NCBI GenBank assembly: GCA_020426425.1
Contig: JAGQQB010000153.1
Span: 1-8,268, forward strand
From: Planctomycetaceae bacterium
GTDB taxonomy: Bacteria > Planctomycetota > Planctomycetia > Planctomycetales > Planctomycetaceae
Direction: 5' to 3'
DNA: 8,268 bases
Shown: piece by piece, positions 1-6,366 of the stretch
How positions within the stretch are numbered: the first letter of the stretch is position 1
How the letters are laid out: every line of letters begins with the position of its first letter
The notes under the pieces: model-generated
The model's input: only the letters and a program-made list of their open reading frames with translations
What the model was told of the DNA's origin: nothing
The model's database searches: none
Program-made: the position numbers and the translations under genes

Positions 1-1922
1 TGAGTCTGATCGCGAACTGCGTTTCGCCAGTCCAGTGACGCTGACGCATCAGCGTCGAAAGTAATGTCCGTCGGCCCTAGCGGCAGCAACTGGCGCACGG
101 CGAGTTGCTGCACCGCCGCATAGCTCCGATGCGTGGGATCCAGATCACCGAACGGCCAGAGGGCCTGAGGCATCGCCTCATCAACCGGTGCGGTCAGATG
201 CCCCCACACCTGCGAGAGGAGATGGCGGTTCCAGGGGATCTCGCGGGGATCGATCTGTTTGGCAATGGCGACAGCGGCAACCGCACCGGCCCCCTGCCCG
301 ATCGCCATGCTCTGATCGTGGAGTCGCACCGCACTGCTGACAATGCTCGTATAGCCGAGGTTCTTCTGCCCTCCGAGCAGGCCATTCATCGTTTCCGGAA
401 CGAGGCAACGGAGGGGGAACAGCGCGCGACCACTGTAGGGCGGTCCCCAGGTGCGGCATGGGCGGAAGGCCGTGGTCCATGGTCCAGCCGGGGCGTCGTC
501 GGTCAGGAACTGTCGCCGCGTCGGATGAAAGTCATACTCGAACTGCCAACTGGCAATGCCGTCGTGCGGCATGGTGAGTGCATAGTTCGTCGCCCGTTCG
601 CCATAGCCGGTCGTGTCCTGCTGCTTAAGCATGTACATCGCTTTGAGTCGGACTGACTCCCGGATGTACGGTTTCGGCGGCAGATGGTCGTCGGTGCCGA
701 ACTCGCGAGACAGGCGGAAGCGGCGGAAGCTGTGCGTCTGGTCGGGCATCGCATCATGGACTTCTGTTTGCAGATAGTGCAGGAACCCAAGCGAATAGTC
801 CCGCGCATTTTGGAAGACGAGTTCGCGTTGCGGCCGCGTCAGTTCGACAATGTTCTTTCGCGACGCGCCCGGTTCCGTTGCTTCCAGTTGTGCGGCCAAA
901 GCGGCAGGATACACGTCGAGTGGATAGTCAAACGCGGGGAAACAAAGCAGCAGCACATCGGGATGGGTGACTCCAGCAAGGTTGTAGTGGTCAACGATGC
1001 GGCGGCTTTCGTAGAGCCATAGCGGGTCGCTGGGATAGGAGTGCGCTCGATAATGGCGAGGATCGTAACCGGATGGTTCGGGAATCAGTGCATCGTTGGC
1101 GGTCTCTTCGATCAGCATGCAGTACGTGATCGGGTTCATGTCGGTCACGGGATAGTCCTCGCGCGAGCGCGGCGCGAGCGGTTCGCCGTAGGTCTCCTGC
1201 AGATCGGGACCGAATTCGTACGCGGCGCCACTCAGCTTGATGATGTCCCCCCAGTCCGAGGCGTCCAGCGTGAGTCGCGCCCGGATGGTGATCGTTTCGT
1301 CACCACAGGCAAACCGCACGCCATCGAGCCGTGTTCCCTGCTCGGAGAGCAAGGCTTCTTCGGGGATGGCCCGCGAGATGACGCGCAATTGTCGGCACTC
1401 AATATACGGGGTCAGCAACTCACGAAAGACTTGTTCGGCGTCAACCGGCCGCGCTGTGGTAATCACCCGTGTGTTGCCCGGTCGAGGATGTCCGTACTTC
1501 TTCAGATTTAACGCCTCGATGCCATCGATCACTTCGCGGAACAGACCGGATCGCGGAAACGGTACGCCGTGTCCATAACCTTCGGGACCCCGATTCTCGT
1601 CAATCGCGGCGAGTCCTTCGGCACTGAATTGCCCACCCAGCCAATCGATGTCATTGACGAGCACAATCGACGGGACACCGGCCCGAGCCGCCGCGACCGC
1701 AGCCGCACAACCAGACTCCGTACCGCCAACAATCAGCAAGTCGGTCGCTATCTCCTCGGCCTGCGTGGGCGCGTCTAAGGCGAGCAACCAGCCGCACATC
1801 AGCAACATCGATATGAAGCGCAAGGCCGTCACGCGACCATGGCAATCTGCGGCCATATGCGGCACGACGGTACCTAACACTCGATACCAATGCGATGGCG
1901 CGGTGACGATGGACTTTCGCAC
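1..1922 (-). CDS. Exported FAD-dependent oxidoreductase (FAD_oxidored-like), C-terminus beyond left edge
   Basis: The frame is open from a GTG at 1922 to the window edge (640 codons, no stop). Residues 36-49 form a hydrophobic stretch preceded by arginines and followed by APTQA-EE, a plausible signal peptide cut near residue 55; the protein should therefore act outside the cytoplasm. Residues 61-71 (DLLIVGGTESG) are the dinucleotide-binding loop, with Thr where the third glycyl position normally sits, a variation I associate with this family. WLGGQFSAEGL follows shortly after. The closing FAD motif is clear at 507-552: LVPETMNGLLGG, then SSAVRLHDQSMAIGQGAGAVAA. Residues 590-637 resemble an SLH module. 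Substrate is unknown; relatives are often annotated only as FAD-dependent oxidoreductases. The GTG start is chosen for the AGGAGGG six bases upstream; ATG at 1856 (residue 23) is the alternative and would keep the signal peptide. No twin-arginine motif is visible. Family call is confident, substrate is not. Confidence 0.9.
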   Translation of the reverse strand, partial: MRKSIVTAPSHWYRVLGTVVPHMAADCHGRVTALRFISMLLMCGWLLALDAPTQAEEIATDLLIVGGTESGCAAAVAAARAGVPSIVLVNDIDWLGGQFSAEGLAAIDENRGPEGYGHGVPFPRSGLFREVIDGIEALNLKKYGHPRPGNTRVITTARPVDAEQVFRELLTPYIECRQLRVISRAIPEEALLSEQGTRLDGVRFACGDETITIRARLTLDASDWGDIIKLSGAAYEFGPDLQETYGEPLAPRSREDYPVTDMNPITYCMLIEETANDALIPEPSGYDPRHYRAHSYPSDPLWLYESRRIVDHYNLAGVTHPDVLLLCFPAFDYPLDVYPAALAAQLEATEPGASRKNIVELTRPQRELVFQNARDYSLGFLHYLQTEVHDAMPDQTHSFRRFRLSREFGTDDHLPPKPYIRESVRLKAMYMLKQQDTTGYGERATNYALTMPHDGIASWQFEYDFHPTRRQFLTDDAPAGPWTTAFRPCRTWGPPYSGRALFPLRCLVPETMNGLLGGQKNLGYTSIVSSAVRLHDQSMAIGQGAGAVAAVAIAKQIDPREIPWNRHLLSQVWGHLTAPVDEAMPQALWPFGDLDPTHRSYAAVQQLAVRQLLPLGPTDITFDADASASLDWRNAVRDQT

Positions 1923-1928
1923 AGTCAG

Positions 1929-1935
1929 CCCTCCT
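1929..1935 (-). promoter_or_regulatory. Strong ribosome binding site deciding the GTG start of the oxidoreductase
   Basis: On the minus strand AGGAGGG lies six bases before GTG at 1922. It is the best Shine-Dalgarno match seen at any start in the window. It favours the upstream GTG over the ATG at 1856, which has no such site at suitable spacing. Confidence 0.6.
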
Positions 1936-2132
1936 GAAGTTGATATGATGTGAAGTGCTGCAGTCAGTGTGGCATTTGAATTCCCGCGCACGCAATGCTG
2001 CCGACTCGACGGTCAACCAGCGACGGGACAGCGACACGGATTTGATCAGCGTGGTTTCCACCGATGCGGTCCGGGTCAGCGCGATGTTCAAAGAACCCGG
2101 TTGGGCGCATCTTCGTGATTCCGGTATCGTGT

Positions 2133-2173
2133 CGAGCAATAGGGACCGCGTCGTCCCTGAAGCGACGAGCAAT
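2133..2173. repeat. Short hairpin flanked by 8-base direct repeats
   Basis: AGGGAC (2141-2146) and GTCCCT (2153-2158) form a perfect 6-bp stem with a 6-base loop. The 8-mer CGAGCAAT occurs at 2133-2140, directly left of the stem, and again at 2166-2173, seven bases to its right. The arrangement lies about 85-120 bases upstream of the gene starting at 2256. It could be a regulator site in the promoter region, but repeats this short can arise by chance. Confidence 0.25.
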
Positions 2174-2255
2174 TTGTGGTGATCTGCGGTGGAGAATCGT
2201 CCGTTCTCATTGCGGAAGTCTCTCCAAGTCAACAACGGAGACAGGAACCCGTCCG

Positions 2256-2963
2256 GTGCCGATTCCCAAGCAATGGATTCTGCAACGTTTGCTCGCGCCG
2301 CTCCTGCGACCGATCACCCGATTGGTCGTGGGGTTACTGGCGATTCCTCTGTTGCGGCTCATCCGTCGCAAGGTGGCCCGCTGGAACGAATGGGATGACG
2401 AACTCGAAAAAGATGTCGAACAATGGTTTCGGGCAGCACTCCTCCTGCTGTTCGCCACCAAGAACATGGAGATGCTGATTGCTGCCTGGGTGAACGTGAA
2501 GTTCAACCTGGAGCTCGATCACTGGTACATCGCCGCCGGACGGATCATGCTCGCTGTGGGGGTCGTCGAGTCGATGCCGGACCAGCAACTGTTTTCAATC
2601 ATTTATCCTGGCCCACCCAAGCTGAACTGGAAACGGGAACAAGGGGTGTGGGGCAACCTGCGGCGACAAGCGCTGCCGGTCCTGAAGGGCTTGCTCTGTC
2701 AGCATTTGAACCGATCTTCCCCGGTCCTGGCGATCATGGCGGCCATCTTTGATGGGACGGTTGGCTGGACGTGTTATTTGCTGGCGATCGCGCAGTACCT
2801 GATCATCGGCCTGGCGACGTCCCGGACGCAGGCGCTAGACGTCCTGTCCGAATTCGATCGTCAGGTCGCAATGCGACGCGAGGAATTGTTGGACGAGTTT
2901 TACCCAGAGGCGGAACCACGGCAGCCACGCCCCGCACGGCCGATGGAATCGTCGGAACCTTGA
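2256..2963 (+). CDS. Membrane-associated protein of unknown function, 235 residues
   Basis: I do not recognise the family. The start is taken as GTG at 2256 because AGGA lies at 2243-2246, nine bases upstream, and because the same frame further upstream (open to 2064) has a non-coding look, rich in Arg, Ser and Cys. From that start the order is: an amphipathic, Arg/Leu/Pro-rich N-terminus with a hydrophobic run at about 20-36; a charged linker (WNEWDDELEKDVEQW, 43-57); a hydrophobic segment at 58-81 broken by K69 and E72; a weaker one at 91-105; a soluble part with PGPPKLNWKREQGVWG at 118-133; a clear membrane stretch at 157-188 (LAIMAAIFDGTVGWTCYLLA onward); then a charged helix and a Pro/Arg-rich end. 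No signal peptide or catalytic motif is evident. It may be monotopic or span the membrane one to three times. It ends 138 bases before the phosphoesterase start. Confidence 0.75.
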   Translation: MPIPKQWILQRLLAPLLRPITRLVVGLLAIPLLRLIRRKVARWNEWDDELEKDVEQWFRAALLLLFATKNMEMLIAAWVNVKFNLELDHWYIAAGRIMLAVGVVESMPDQQLFSIIYPGPPKLNWKREQGVWGNLRRQALPVLKGLLCQHLNRSSPVLAIMAAIFDGTVGWTCYLLAIAQYLIIGLATSRTQALDVLSEFDRQVAMRREELLDEFYPEAEPRQPRPARPMESSEP

Positions 2964-3101
2964 CCATTTTGGCGGTCGTCTCCTAAAGTCCGAAGTCAAT
3001 CTCAGCGCCGGGCGGTATGATATGCGTGATGACCGTATCTGTCGGGCAGACCCGTTTTCCAATTGACCGACGATTGGAATACACCGAGACCGAGTGAGAC
3101 A

Positions 3102-3848
3102 TTGTTGCGAGCGATCATTAGTGACATCCATGGCAACCTCGAAGCCCTCGAGGCGGTGCTGAGCGACATCCGTGAGCAAGGGATCCAGGAGATCTACTGC
3201 TTAGGGGATGTGATTGGTTACGGTCCGAATCCTCGTGAATGCATCGATCTGGTGATGCAGCACTCACAGGTCACGATCCTCGGGAATCACGATCAGGCGG
3301 CACTATTCGATCCAGAAGGCTTCAACGCCGGTGCCGAACGGGCCATTTTCTGGACCCGCAGCACACTGGAGTCAGGCGATCCTGCTGGCAACGAACGACG
3401 CTGGGAGTTCCTGGGCGAGCTGCCCCGCATGCGTCGTGAGGAACCCTTCCTGTTTGTCCATGGCTCCGCCCGCAACCCGCTCAACGAGTATGTCTTCCCG
3501 GAAGACATTTACAATCAGCGCAAGATGGAACGAATTTTCGGGTTGGTCGATCGGTACTGCTTTCAGGGACACACTCATATCCCTGGCGTCTTCTCCGAAG
3601 ATTACAACTTCCAGTCACCAGAGGAGTTGAACTACTCCGCAAATCTGGGAGAGACGAAGGCTTTAGTCAACGTGGGTTCTGTAGGGCAACCGCGCGATGG
3701 GGACAATCGGTCCTGTTACGTGGTCCTGAACGACCACACGGTGACGTATCGCCGCGTCGCGTACGACTTTGAGAAGACGATCGCCAAGATCTACGCGATT
3801 CCCGAATTAGACAACTTTCTGGGTGATCGCTTGCGGGATGGCCGCTAG
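3102..3848 (+). CDS. Metallophosphoesterase (calcineurin-like; YfcE/Ap4A phosphatase-type)
   Basis: A 248-residue cytoplasmic hydrolase that should use a two-metal centre to cleave phosphoester bonds. The metal motifs are all present in order: D8-x-H10 in SDIHGN, G35-D36 in LGDVIGYGPNP, G61-N62-H63-D64, H120 in FVHGS, and G156-H157-T158-H159. The later NVGSVGQPRDGD (190-201) is characteristic of this small bacterial branch (Metallophos_2-like). The substrate cannot be read from sequence; phosphodiesters, dinucleoside tetraphosphates and phosphoproteins are all possible. Start choice is uncertain: the frame is open back to a TTG at 3063, but that TTG has no ribosome site, whereas TTG at 3102 or 3105 follows GAG/GTGAG at 3092-3098 and gives the usual short lead MLRAIISDIHGN. 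All candidates are TTG, so translation may be modest. The C-terminal 45 residues after the core are unassigned. Confidence 0.92.
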   Translation: MLRAIISDIHGNLEALEAVLSDIREQGIQEIYCLGDVIGYGPNPRECIDLVMQHSQVTILGNHDQAALFDPEGFNAGAERAIFWTRSTLESGDPAGNERRWEFLGELPRMRREEPFLFVHGSARNPLNEYVFPEDIYNQRKMERIFGLVDRYCFQGHTHIPGVFSEDYNFQSPEELNYSANLGETKALVNVGSVGQPRDGDNRSCYVVLNDHTVTYRRVAYDFEKTIAKIYAIPELDNFLGDRLRDGR

Positions 3849-3909
3849 CTGGGGACCATGAGCGGTTCCGATCGCGCGGCCGATGGCAGCGAACGATCGC
3901 CCGATTCTT

Positions 3910-3943
3910 TCCCTGGAGCCATGGTTTGCCGGGGATTCTTCTT
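3910..3943 (+). terminator. Possible intrinsic terminator after the phosphoesterase gene
   Basis: TCCCTGG (3910-3916) pairs with CCGGGGA (3929-3935), seven pairs including one G-T wobble, around a 12-base loop. It is followed at once by TTCTTCTT (3936-3943), a T-rich though not pure T tail. It lies 61 bases after the phosphoesterase stop and before yidC, where a terminator would be expected. The stem is short, so this is tentative. Confidence 0.35.
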
Positions 3944-3983
3944 AAGATGAGTCAACAGCGGACGAATTGTCCCGCTGGTTTCC

Positions 3984-4009
3984 GGCAGAAGAGGCGGACT
4001 TCTTCTGCC
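3984..4009 (+). promoter_or_regulatory. Perfect hairpin in the yidC leader
   Basis: GGCAGAAGA (3984-3992) and TCTTCTGCC (4001-4009) form a perfect 9-bp stem with the 8-base loop GGCGGACT. It ends 32 bases before the yidC ATG and has no T tail, so it is not a standard terminator. It could shape yidC mRNA stability or initiation. No clear Shine-Dalgarno sequence lies between it and the ATG. Confidence 0.45.
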
Positions 4010-4041
4010 CGGGACAGACGGAACCGCCAGCCTGGTTCGAC

Positions 4042-6135
4042 ATGGATAATCGCAGATTCTTCCTTTATCTCGCGCTCTCGATCGGATTCTATCTGATCTG
4101 GATCAACGTGGCCCCGCGCCTTTTCCCAGGCATGTTCAAGCCGCCGGTTCCCGAGCAGGTGGCTGCTGACGATGATGCCCTCAACGACAACAAGCCAAAA
4201 GCGACGATCCAAGACGAAGTCGAAATCCCCGAACCGGCCAACTTCCCGACCAAGACCGTGGAACTTGGGACTGAGGGCTATGACGCAGGATACTTGATTA
4301 CCGCCGCCTTCACGACCAAAGGTGGTTCGATCGCCTGGGTCGATCTCAACGACCAACGCTACACCACACTGGATCGCAAGGCGAAGTTTCGCGTCCTGGG
4401 GCACGAAGTTGACTGGTTAGGGCAGCCCGGCGCCCTGATGCGGTTGCCCAACACCTGCGAAACTTCGGTGAAAGCGATCGATGATCAGCTCCGGCACCAC
4501 AAACAGAATCTGCGCGAAGTCGACTGGGAAATCGTCGACCAGGGACCAGAACACATTCAGTTCCGCTATCCCGCCCCCGATGGCACGCTGGAAGTGATCA
4601 AGTCGTATCACATTCACAAAATGGAAAACCCGGCGGACAGTAATCCGGCGGCGTACTTGATCGACTTTGATCTGAAGATCCGCAATCTGAGCGAGCAGGC
4701 CCTGCAGACGACTTACGTGCTGCAGGGGCCGTCTGGCTTGCCGCTGGAGAATGGCGATTCCACCCGGGTCTACCGCGAGATCAAACTCGGCACTTTGAAC
4801 GAATCTGGAGACGTGACTCCAATTCACATGCGGGCGGCCGATGTGATCGAACAAACCAAGCGGGCGGCCAAAGGGGTCAAACCCGTCGACACGTGGCGCG
4901 AGCCGATCAAGTATGCCGGAGTCGATGTTCAGTACTTCGCCGGACTCATCCTGCCCCGCGAAGACCAACATGTCGACGTCGATGGCGATGGTGAACCCGA
5001 TTCGTATTTCGAGGTCGTCAGTCCCCTGCTCCTGGCGGGCGACGACGGGGCGAAGCTCAAGGCGGACGTCTCCATCTTGCTGAACTCCGCGCCGTTGGAA
5101 CTGGCTCCACAGGCGGAAGTCGTCCATAAGCTGAACGTCTTTGCAGGTCCCAAGCGTCCCGACCTGCTCAACCCAATCAACGCCCGCGATGTGATCTACT
5201 TCGGTGAGATTCCCCTTGTCGGTTGGCTGCCGCCGTTCTCGTTGAACCCAGTCGTCGCCCGGTTCATCATGTGGTTCCTGACCTACATGCACGAATCGTT
5301 CGCGATCCCTTACGCCTTCTGCATCATGGCCATCACTGTGATGGTGCGGGGCTTGATGTTCCCCATCTCAGTGAAGCAGGTGGCCCAGGCAGAGAAGATG
5401 AAGCTGCTGCAGCCGGAACTTAAGAAACTGCAGGACAAGTACAAGGACAAGCCCGAGGAATACGCCCGAGCAATGGGCGATTTCCAGCGCAAGAACAACT
5501 ACAACCCGATCATGGGCTGTCTGCCGATGCTGTTACAGATCCCGATTTTCTTCGGGCTCTATGGTGCATTGGGGCAGGCGGTCGATTTGCGGCTGGCTCA
5601 GTTCCTGTGGATCGACAATCTTGCCGGTCAAGACTCCCTCTTCGATCTGCCATTCACCGTGCCGTGGTTCGGCTGGACGAAATTCAATCTGCTTCCCATC
5701 GTGACCGTTGCACTCTTCATCACGCAGCAAAAACTGATGACTCCACCGGCCACGTCGGAGGATCAGGAGATGATGCAGAAGGTCAGCAAGTACATGATGG
5801 TCGTGATTGGCTTCATGTTCTATACCGTGCCTGCCGGGCTGTGCCTGTACATCATTGTGTCGAGTGTCTGGGGCTTTACCGAACGGTTCCTGATCCGGCG
5901 CTTCTGGCCGCACATTTTTGATCAGCAAATCGTCGCTCACGACGCGCCAGCGATTGTGACGACCGCCACGAACAGCGGTTCCAAAGGAACGGCAACAGCA
6001 ACAGCCAACCCGTCAGAGAACCCCAGCTGGTTCCAGCGCCTCCTCGCCGCCGCCGACGAAGCCCGCAACGCCACGCCGAATCAGGCGTCGGGTCGCGGTG
6101 AATCGAACCGCAAGAAGAAGCCGAAGAAATACTGA
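4042..6135 (+). CDS. yidC: YidC/Oxa1-family membrane protein insertase
   Basis: A 697-residue inner-membrane insertase that helps proteins enter and fold in the membrane, alone or with SecYEG. TM1 is residues 6-23 after MDNRR. A large periplasmic domain follows (about 24-400). The 60KD_IMP core runs from about 417 to 620: TM2 ends in MVRGLMFPIS with R436, the conserved positive residue of the hydrophilic groove; a charged cytoplasmic coiled segment (446-487); GCLPMLLQIPIFFGLY (492-507); a helix at 550-563; and a last one at 585-609, ending FTERFLIRR. The tail (621-697) is Ala/Thr/Asn-rich, then strongly basic (NRKKKPKKY). It is longer than the roughly 550 residues of E. coli YidC. ATG at 4042 is preferred to the upstream in-frame TTG at 3967, because those 25 extra residues are polar and would bury TM1. 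DVDGDGEPD at 312-320 resembles a calcium loop. rpmH, rnpA and yidD are not adjacent. Confidence 0.97.
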   Translation: MDNRRFFLYLALSIGFYLIWINVAPRLFPGMFKPPVPEQVAADDDALNDNKPKATIQDEVEIPEPANFPTKTVELGTEGYDAGYLITAAFTTKGGSIAWVDLNDQRYTTLDRKAKFRVLGHEVDWLGQPGALMRLPNTCETSVKAIDDQLRHHKQNLREVDWEIVDQGPEHIQFRYPAPDGTLEVIKSYHIHKMENPADSNPAAYLIDFDLKIRNLSEQALQTTYVLQGPSGLPLENGDSTRVYREIKLGTLNESGDVTPIHMRAADVIEQTKRAAKGVKPVDTWREPIKYAGVDVQYFAGLILPREDQHVDVDGDGEPDSYFEVVSPLLLAGDDGAKLKADVSILLNSAPLELAPQAEVVHKLNVFAGPKRPDLLNPINARDVIYFGEIPLVGWLPPFSLNPVVARFIMWFLTYMHESFAIPYAFCIMAITVMVRGLMFPISVKQVAQAEKMKLLQPELKKLQDKYKDKPEEYARAMGDFQRKNNYNPIMGCLPMLLQIPIFFGLYGALGQAVDLRLAQFLWIDNLAGQDSLFDLPFTVPWFGWTKFNLLPIVTVALFITQQKLMTPPATSEDQEMMQKVSKYMMVVIGFMFYTVPAGLCLYIIVSSVWGFTERFLIRRFWPHIFDQQIVAHDAPAIVTTATNSGSKGTATATANPSENPSWFQRLLAAADEARNATPNQASGRGESNRKKKPKKY

Positions 6136-6137
6136 TC

Positions 6138-6196
6138 GCGACGCATTGGAACGTCGCTCCCAACCAGCCATCCAGCATCGTCGCCCGCCTGCGACG
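6138..6196. repeat. Two stem-loops built from the same 6-mer, after yidC
   Basis: GCGACG (6138-6143) pairs with CGTCGC (6152-6157) around 8 bases, starting two bases after the yidC stop. A second stem uses CGTCGC (6179-6184) with GCGACG (6191-6196) around 6 bases, and a further overlapping GCGACG occurs at 6196-6201. Because arms are shared sequence, alternative pairings are possible. Neither stem has a T tail; they may protect the 3' end of the mRNA or help Rho-type ending. Confidence 0.4.
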
Positions 6197-6240
6197 CGAC
6201 GGCTGACGGGAGGGTCATATCACGCTTGCGAGATCTGGGG

Positions 6241-6283
6241 AGTCGATGGCAGCCGAATTCGCACCATCGACTGCAATTATTCT
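6241..6283 (+). terminator. Likely yidC terminator-like stem-loop
   Basis: AGTCGATGG (6241-6249) and CCATCGACT (6264-6272) form a perfect 9-bp stem with a 14-base loop that itself contains the palindrome CGAATTCG. The downstream plus-strand sequence GCAATTATTCT is AT-rich, while the other side is GC-rich, so it suits plus-strand transcription from yidC. The tail is not a clean T run, so the call is moderate. Confidence 0.4.
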
Positions 6284-6309
6284 ATCGCCTCAGCCATCTC
6301 AATTGTGTC

Positions 6310-6346
6310 CCAGCCACGCTCAACCAACTCAACTTGAGTCGGCTGG
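6310..6346. terminator. Two-part stem-loop between convergent gene ends
   Basis: CCAGCC (6310-6315) pairs with GGCTGG (6341-6346), and inside it CTCAA (6319-6323) pairs with TTGAG (6334-6338), extended by a G-T wobble. A compact palindrome ACTCAA-C-TTGAGT (6327-6339) overlaps the inner arm. It sits 20 bases past the stop of the minus-strand gene, where its 3' end should be, but has no T run on either side. Probably a 3'-end structure; bidirectional action is possible. Confidence 0.35.
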
Positions 6347-6366
6347 CGCACCACATGCAAGTCACT

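Larger units (their letters stand above)
1923..2255. other. Gene-free divergent spacer
   Basis: This 333-base stretch separates two divergently transcribed genes and should hold both promoters. Reading frames here give Arg/Ser/Cys-rich translations with no hydrophobic or domain pattern, so I treat them as chance. The only structure I see is a short hairpin with flanking direct repeats at 2133-2173. I could not identify convincing -35/-10 pairs. Confidence 0.6.

Noticed and set aside
105..656. Open plus-strand frame of 183 codons
   Set aside because: It lies wholly opposite the oxidoreductase gene, whose frame carries recognisable FAD motifs; its translation is Arg/Gly-rich without domain pattern.
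1940..1967. Possible promoter for the oxidoreductase (minus strand CTGACT and TATCAA, about 16 bases apart)
   Set aside because: Each box matches consensus at only four of six positions, and the implied leader would barely contain the ribosome site.
1651..2235. Minus-strand frame of 194 codons across the start of the oxidoreductase
   Set aside because: It runs out of frame through the signal peptide and FAD loop region, and its product is Arg/Ser-rich with no pattern; the oxidoreductase frame with strong ribosome site explains the region.
2064..2255. Upstream extension of the 235-residue membrane protein
   Set aside because: The 64 extra residues are Arg/Ser/Cys-rich and unlike coding sequence, and GTG at 2256 has a well-spaced AGGA.
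2993..3021. Possible promoter before the phosphoesterase, with TATGAT at 3016-3021
   Set aside because: The -10-like box is good, but no matching -35 box lies at 16-18 bases; a single hexamer is weak evidence.
3869..3900. Two copies of CGATCGC in the spacer after the phosphoesterase
   Set aside because: Short palindromic GC-rich words like this are frequent in such genomes; no further repeat structure supports an operator or island.
3967..4041. TTG-initiated extension of YidC by 25 residues
   Set aside because: It places a polar segment before TM1; ATG at 4042 gives the usual short charged lead MDNRR. The hairpin also occupies this stretch.
4417..5292. Antisense frame of 291 codons inside yidC
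   Set aside because: Long antisense frames are common opposite GC-rich genes; the translation has no domain signal while yidC is unmistakable on the other strand.
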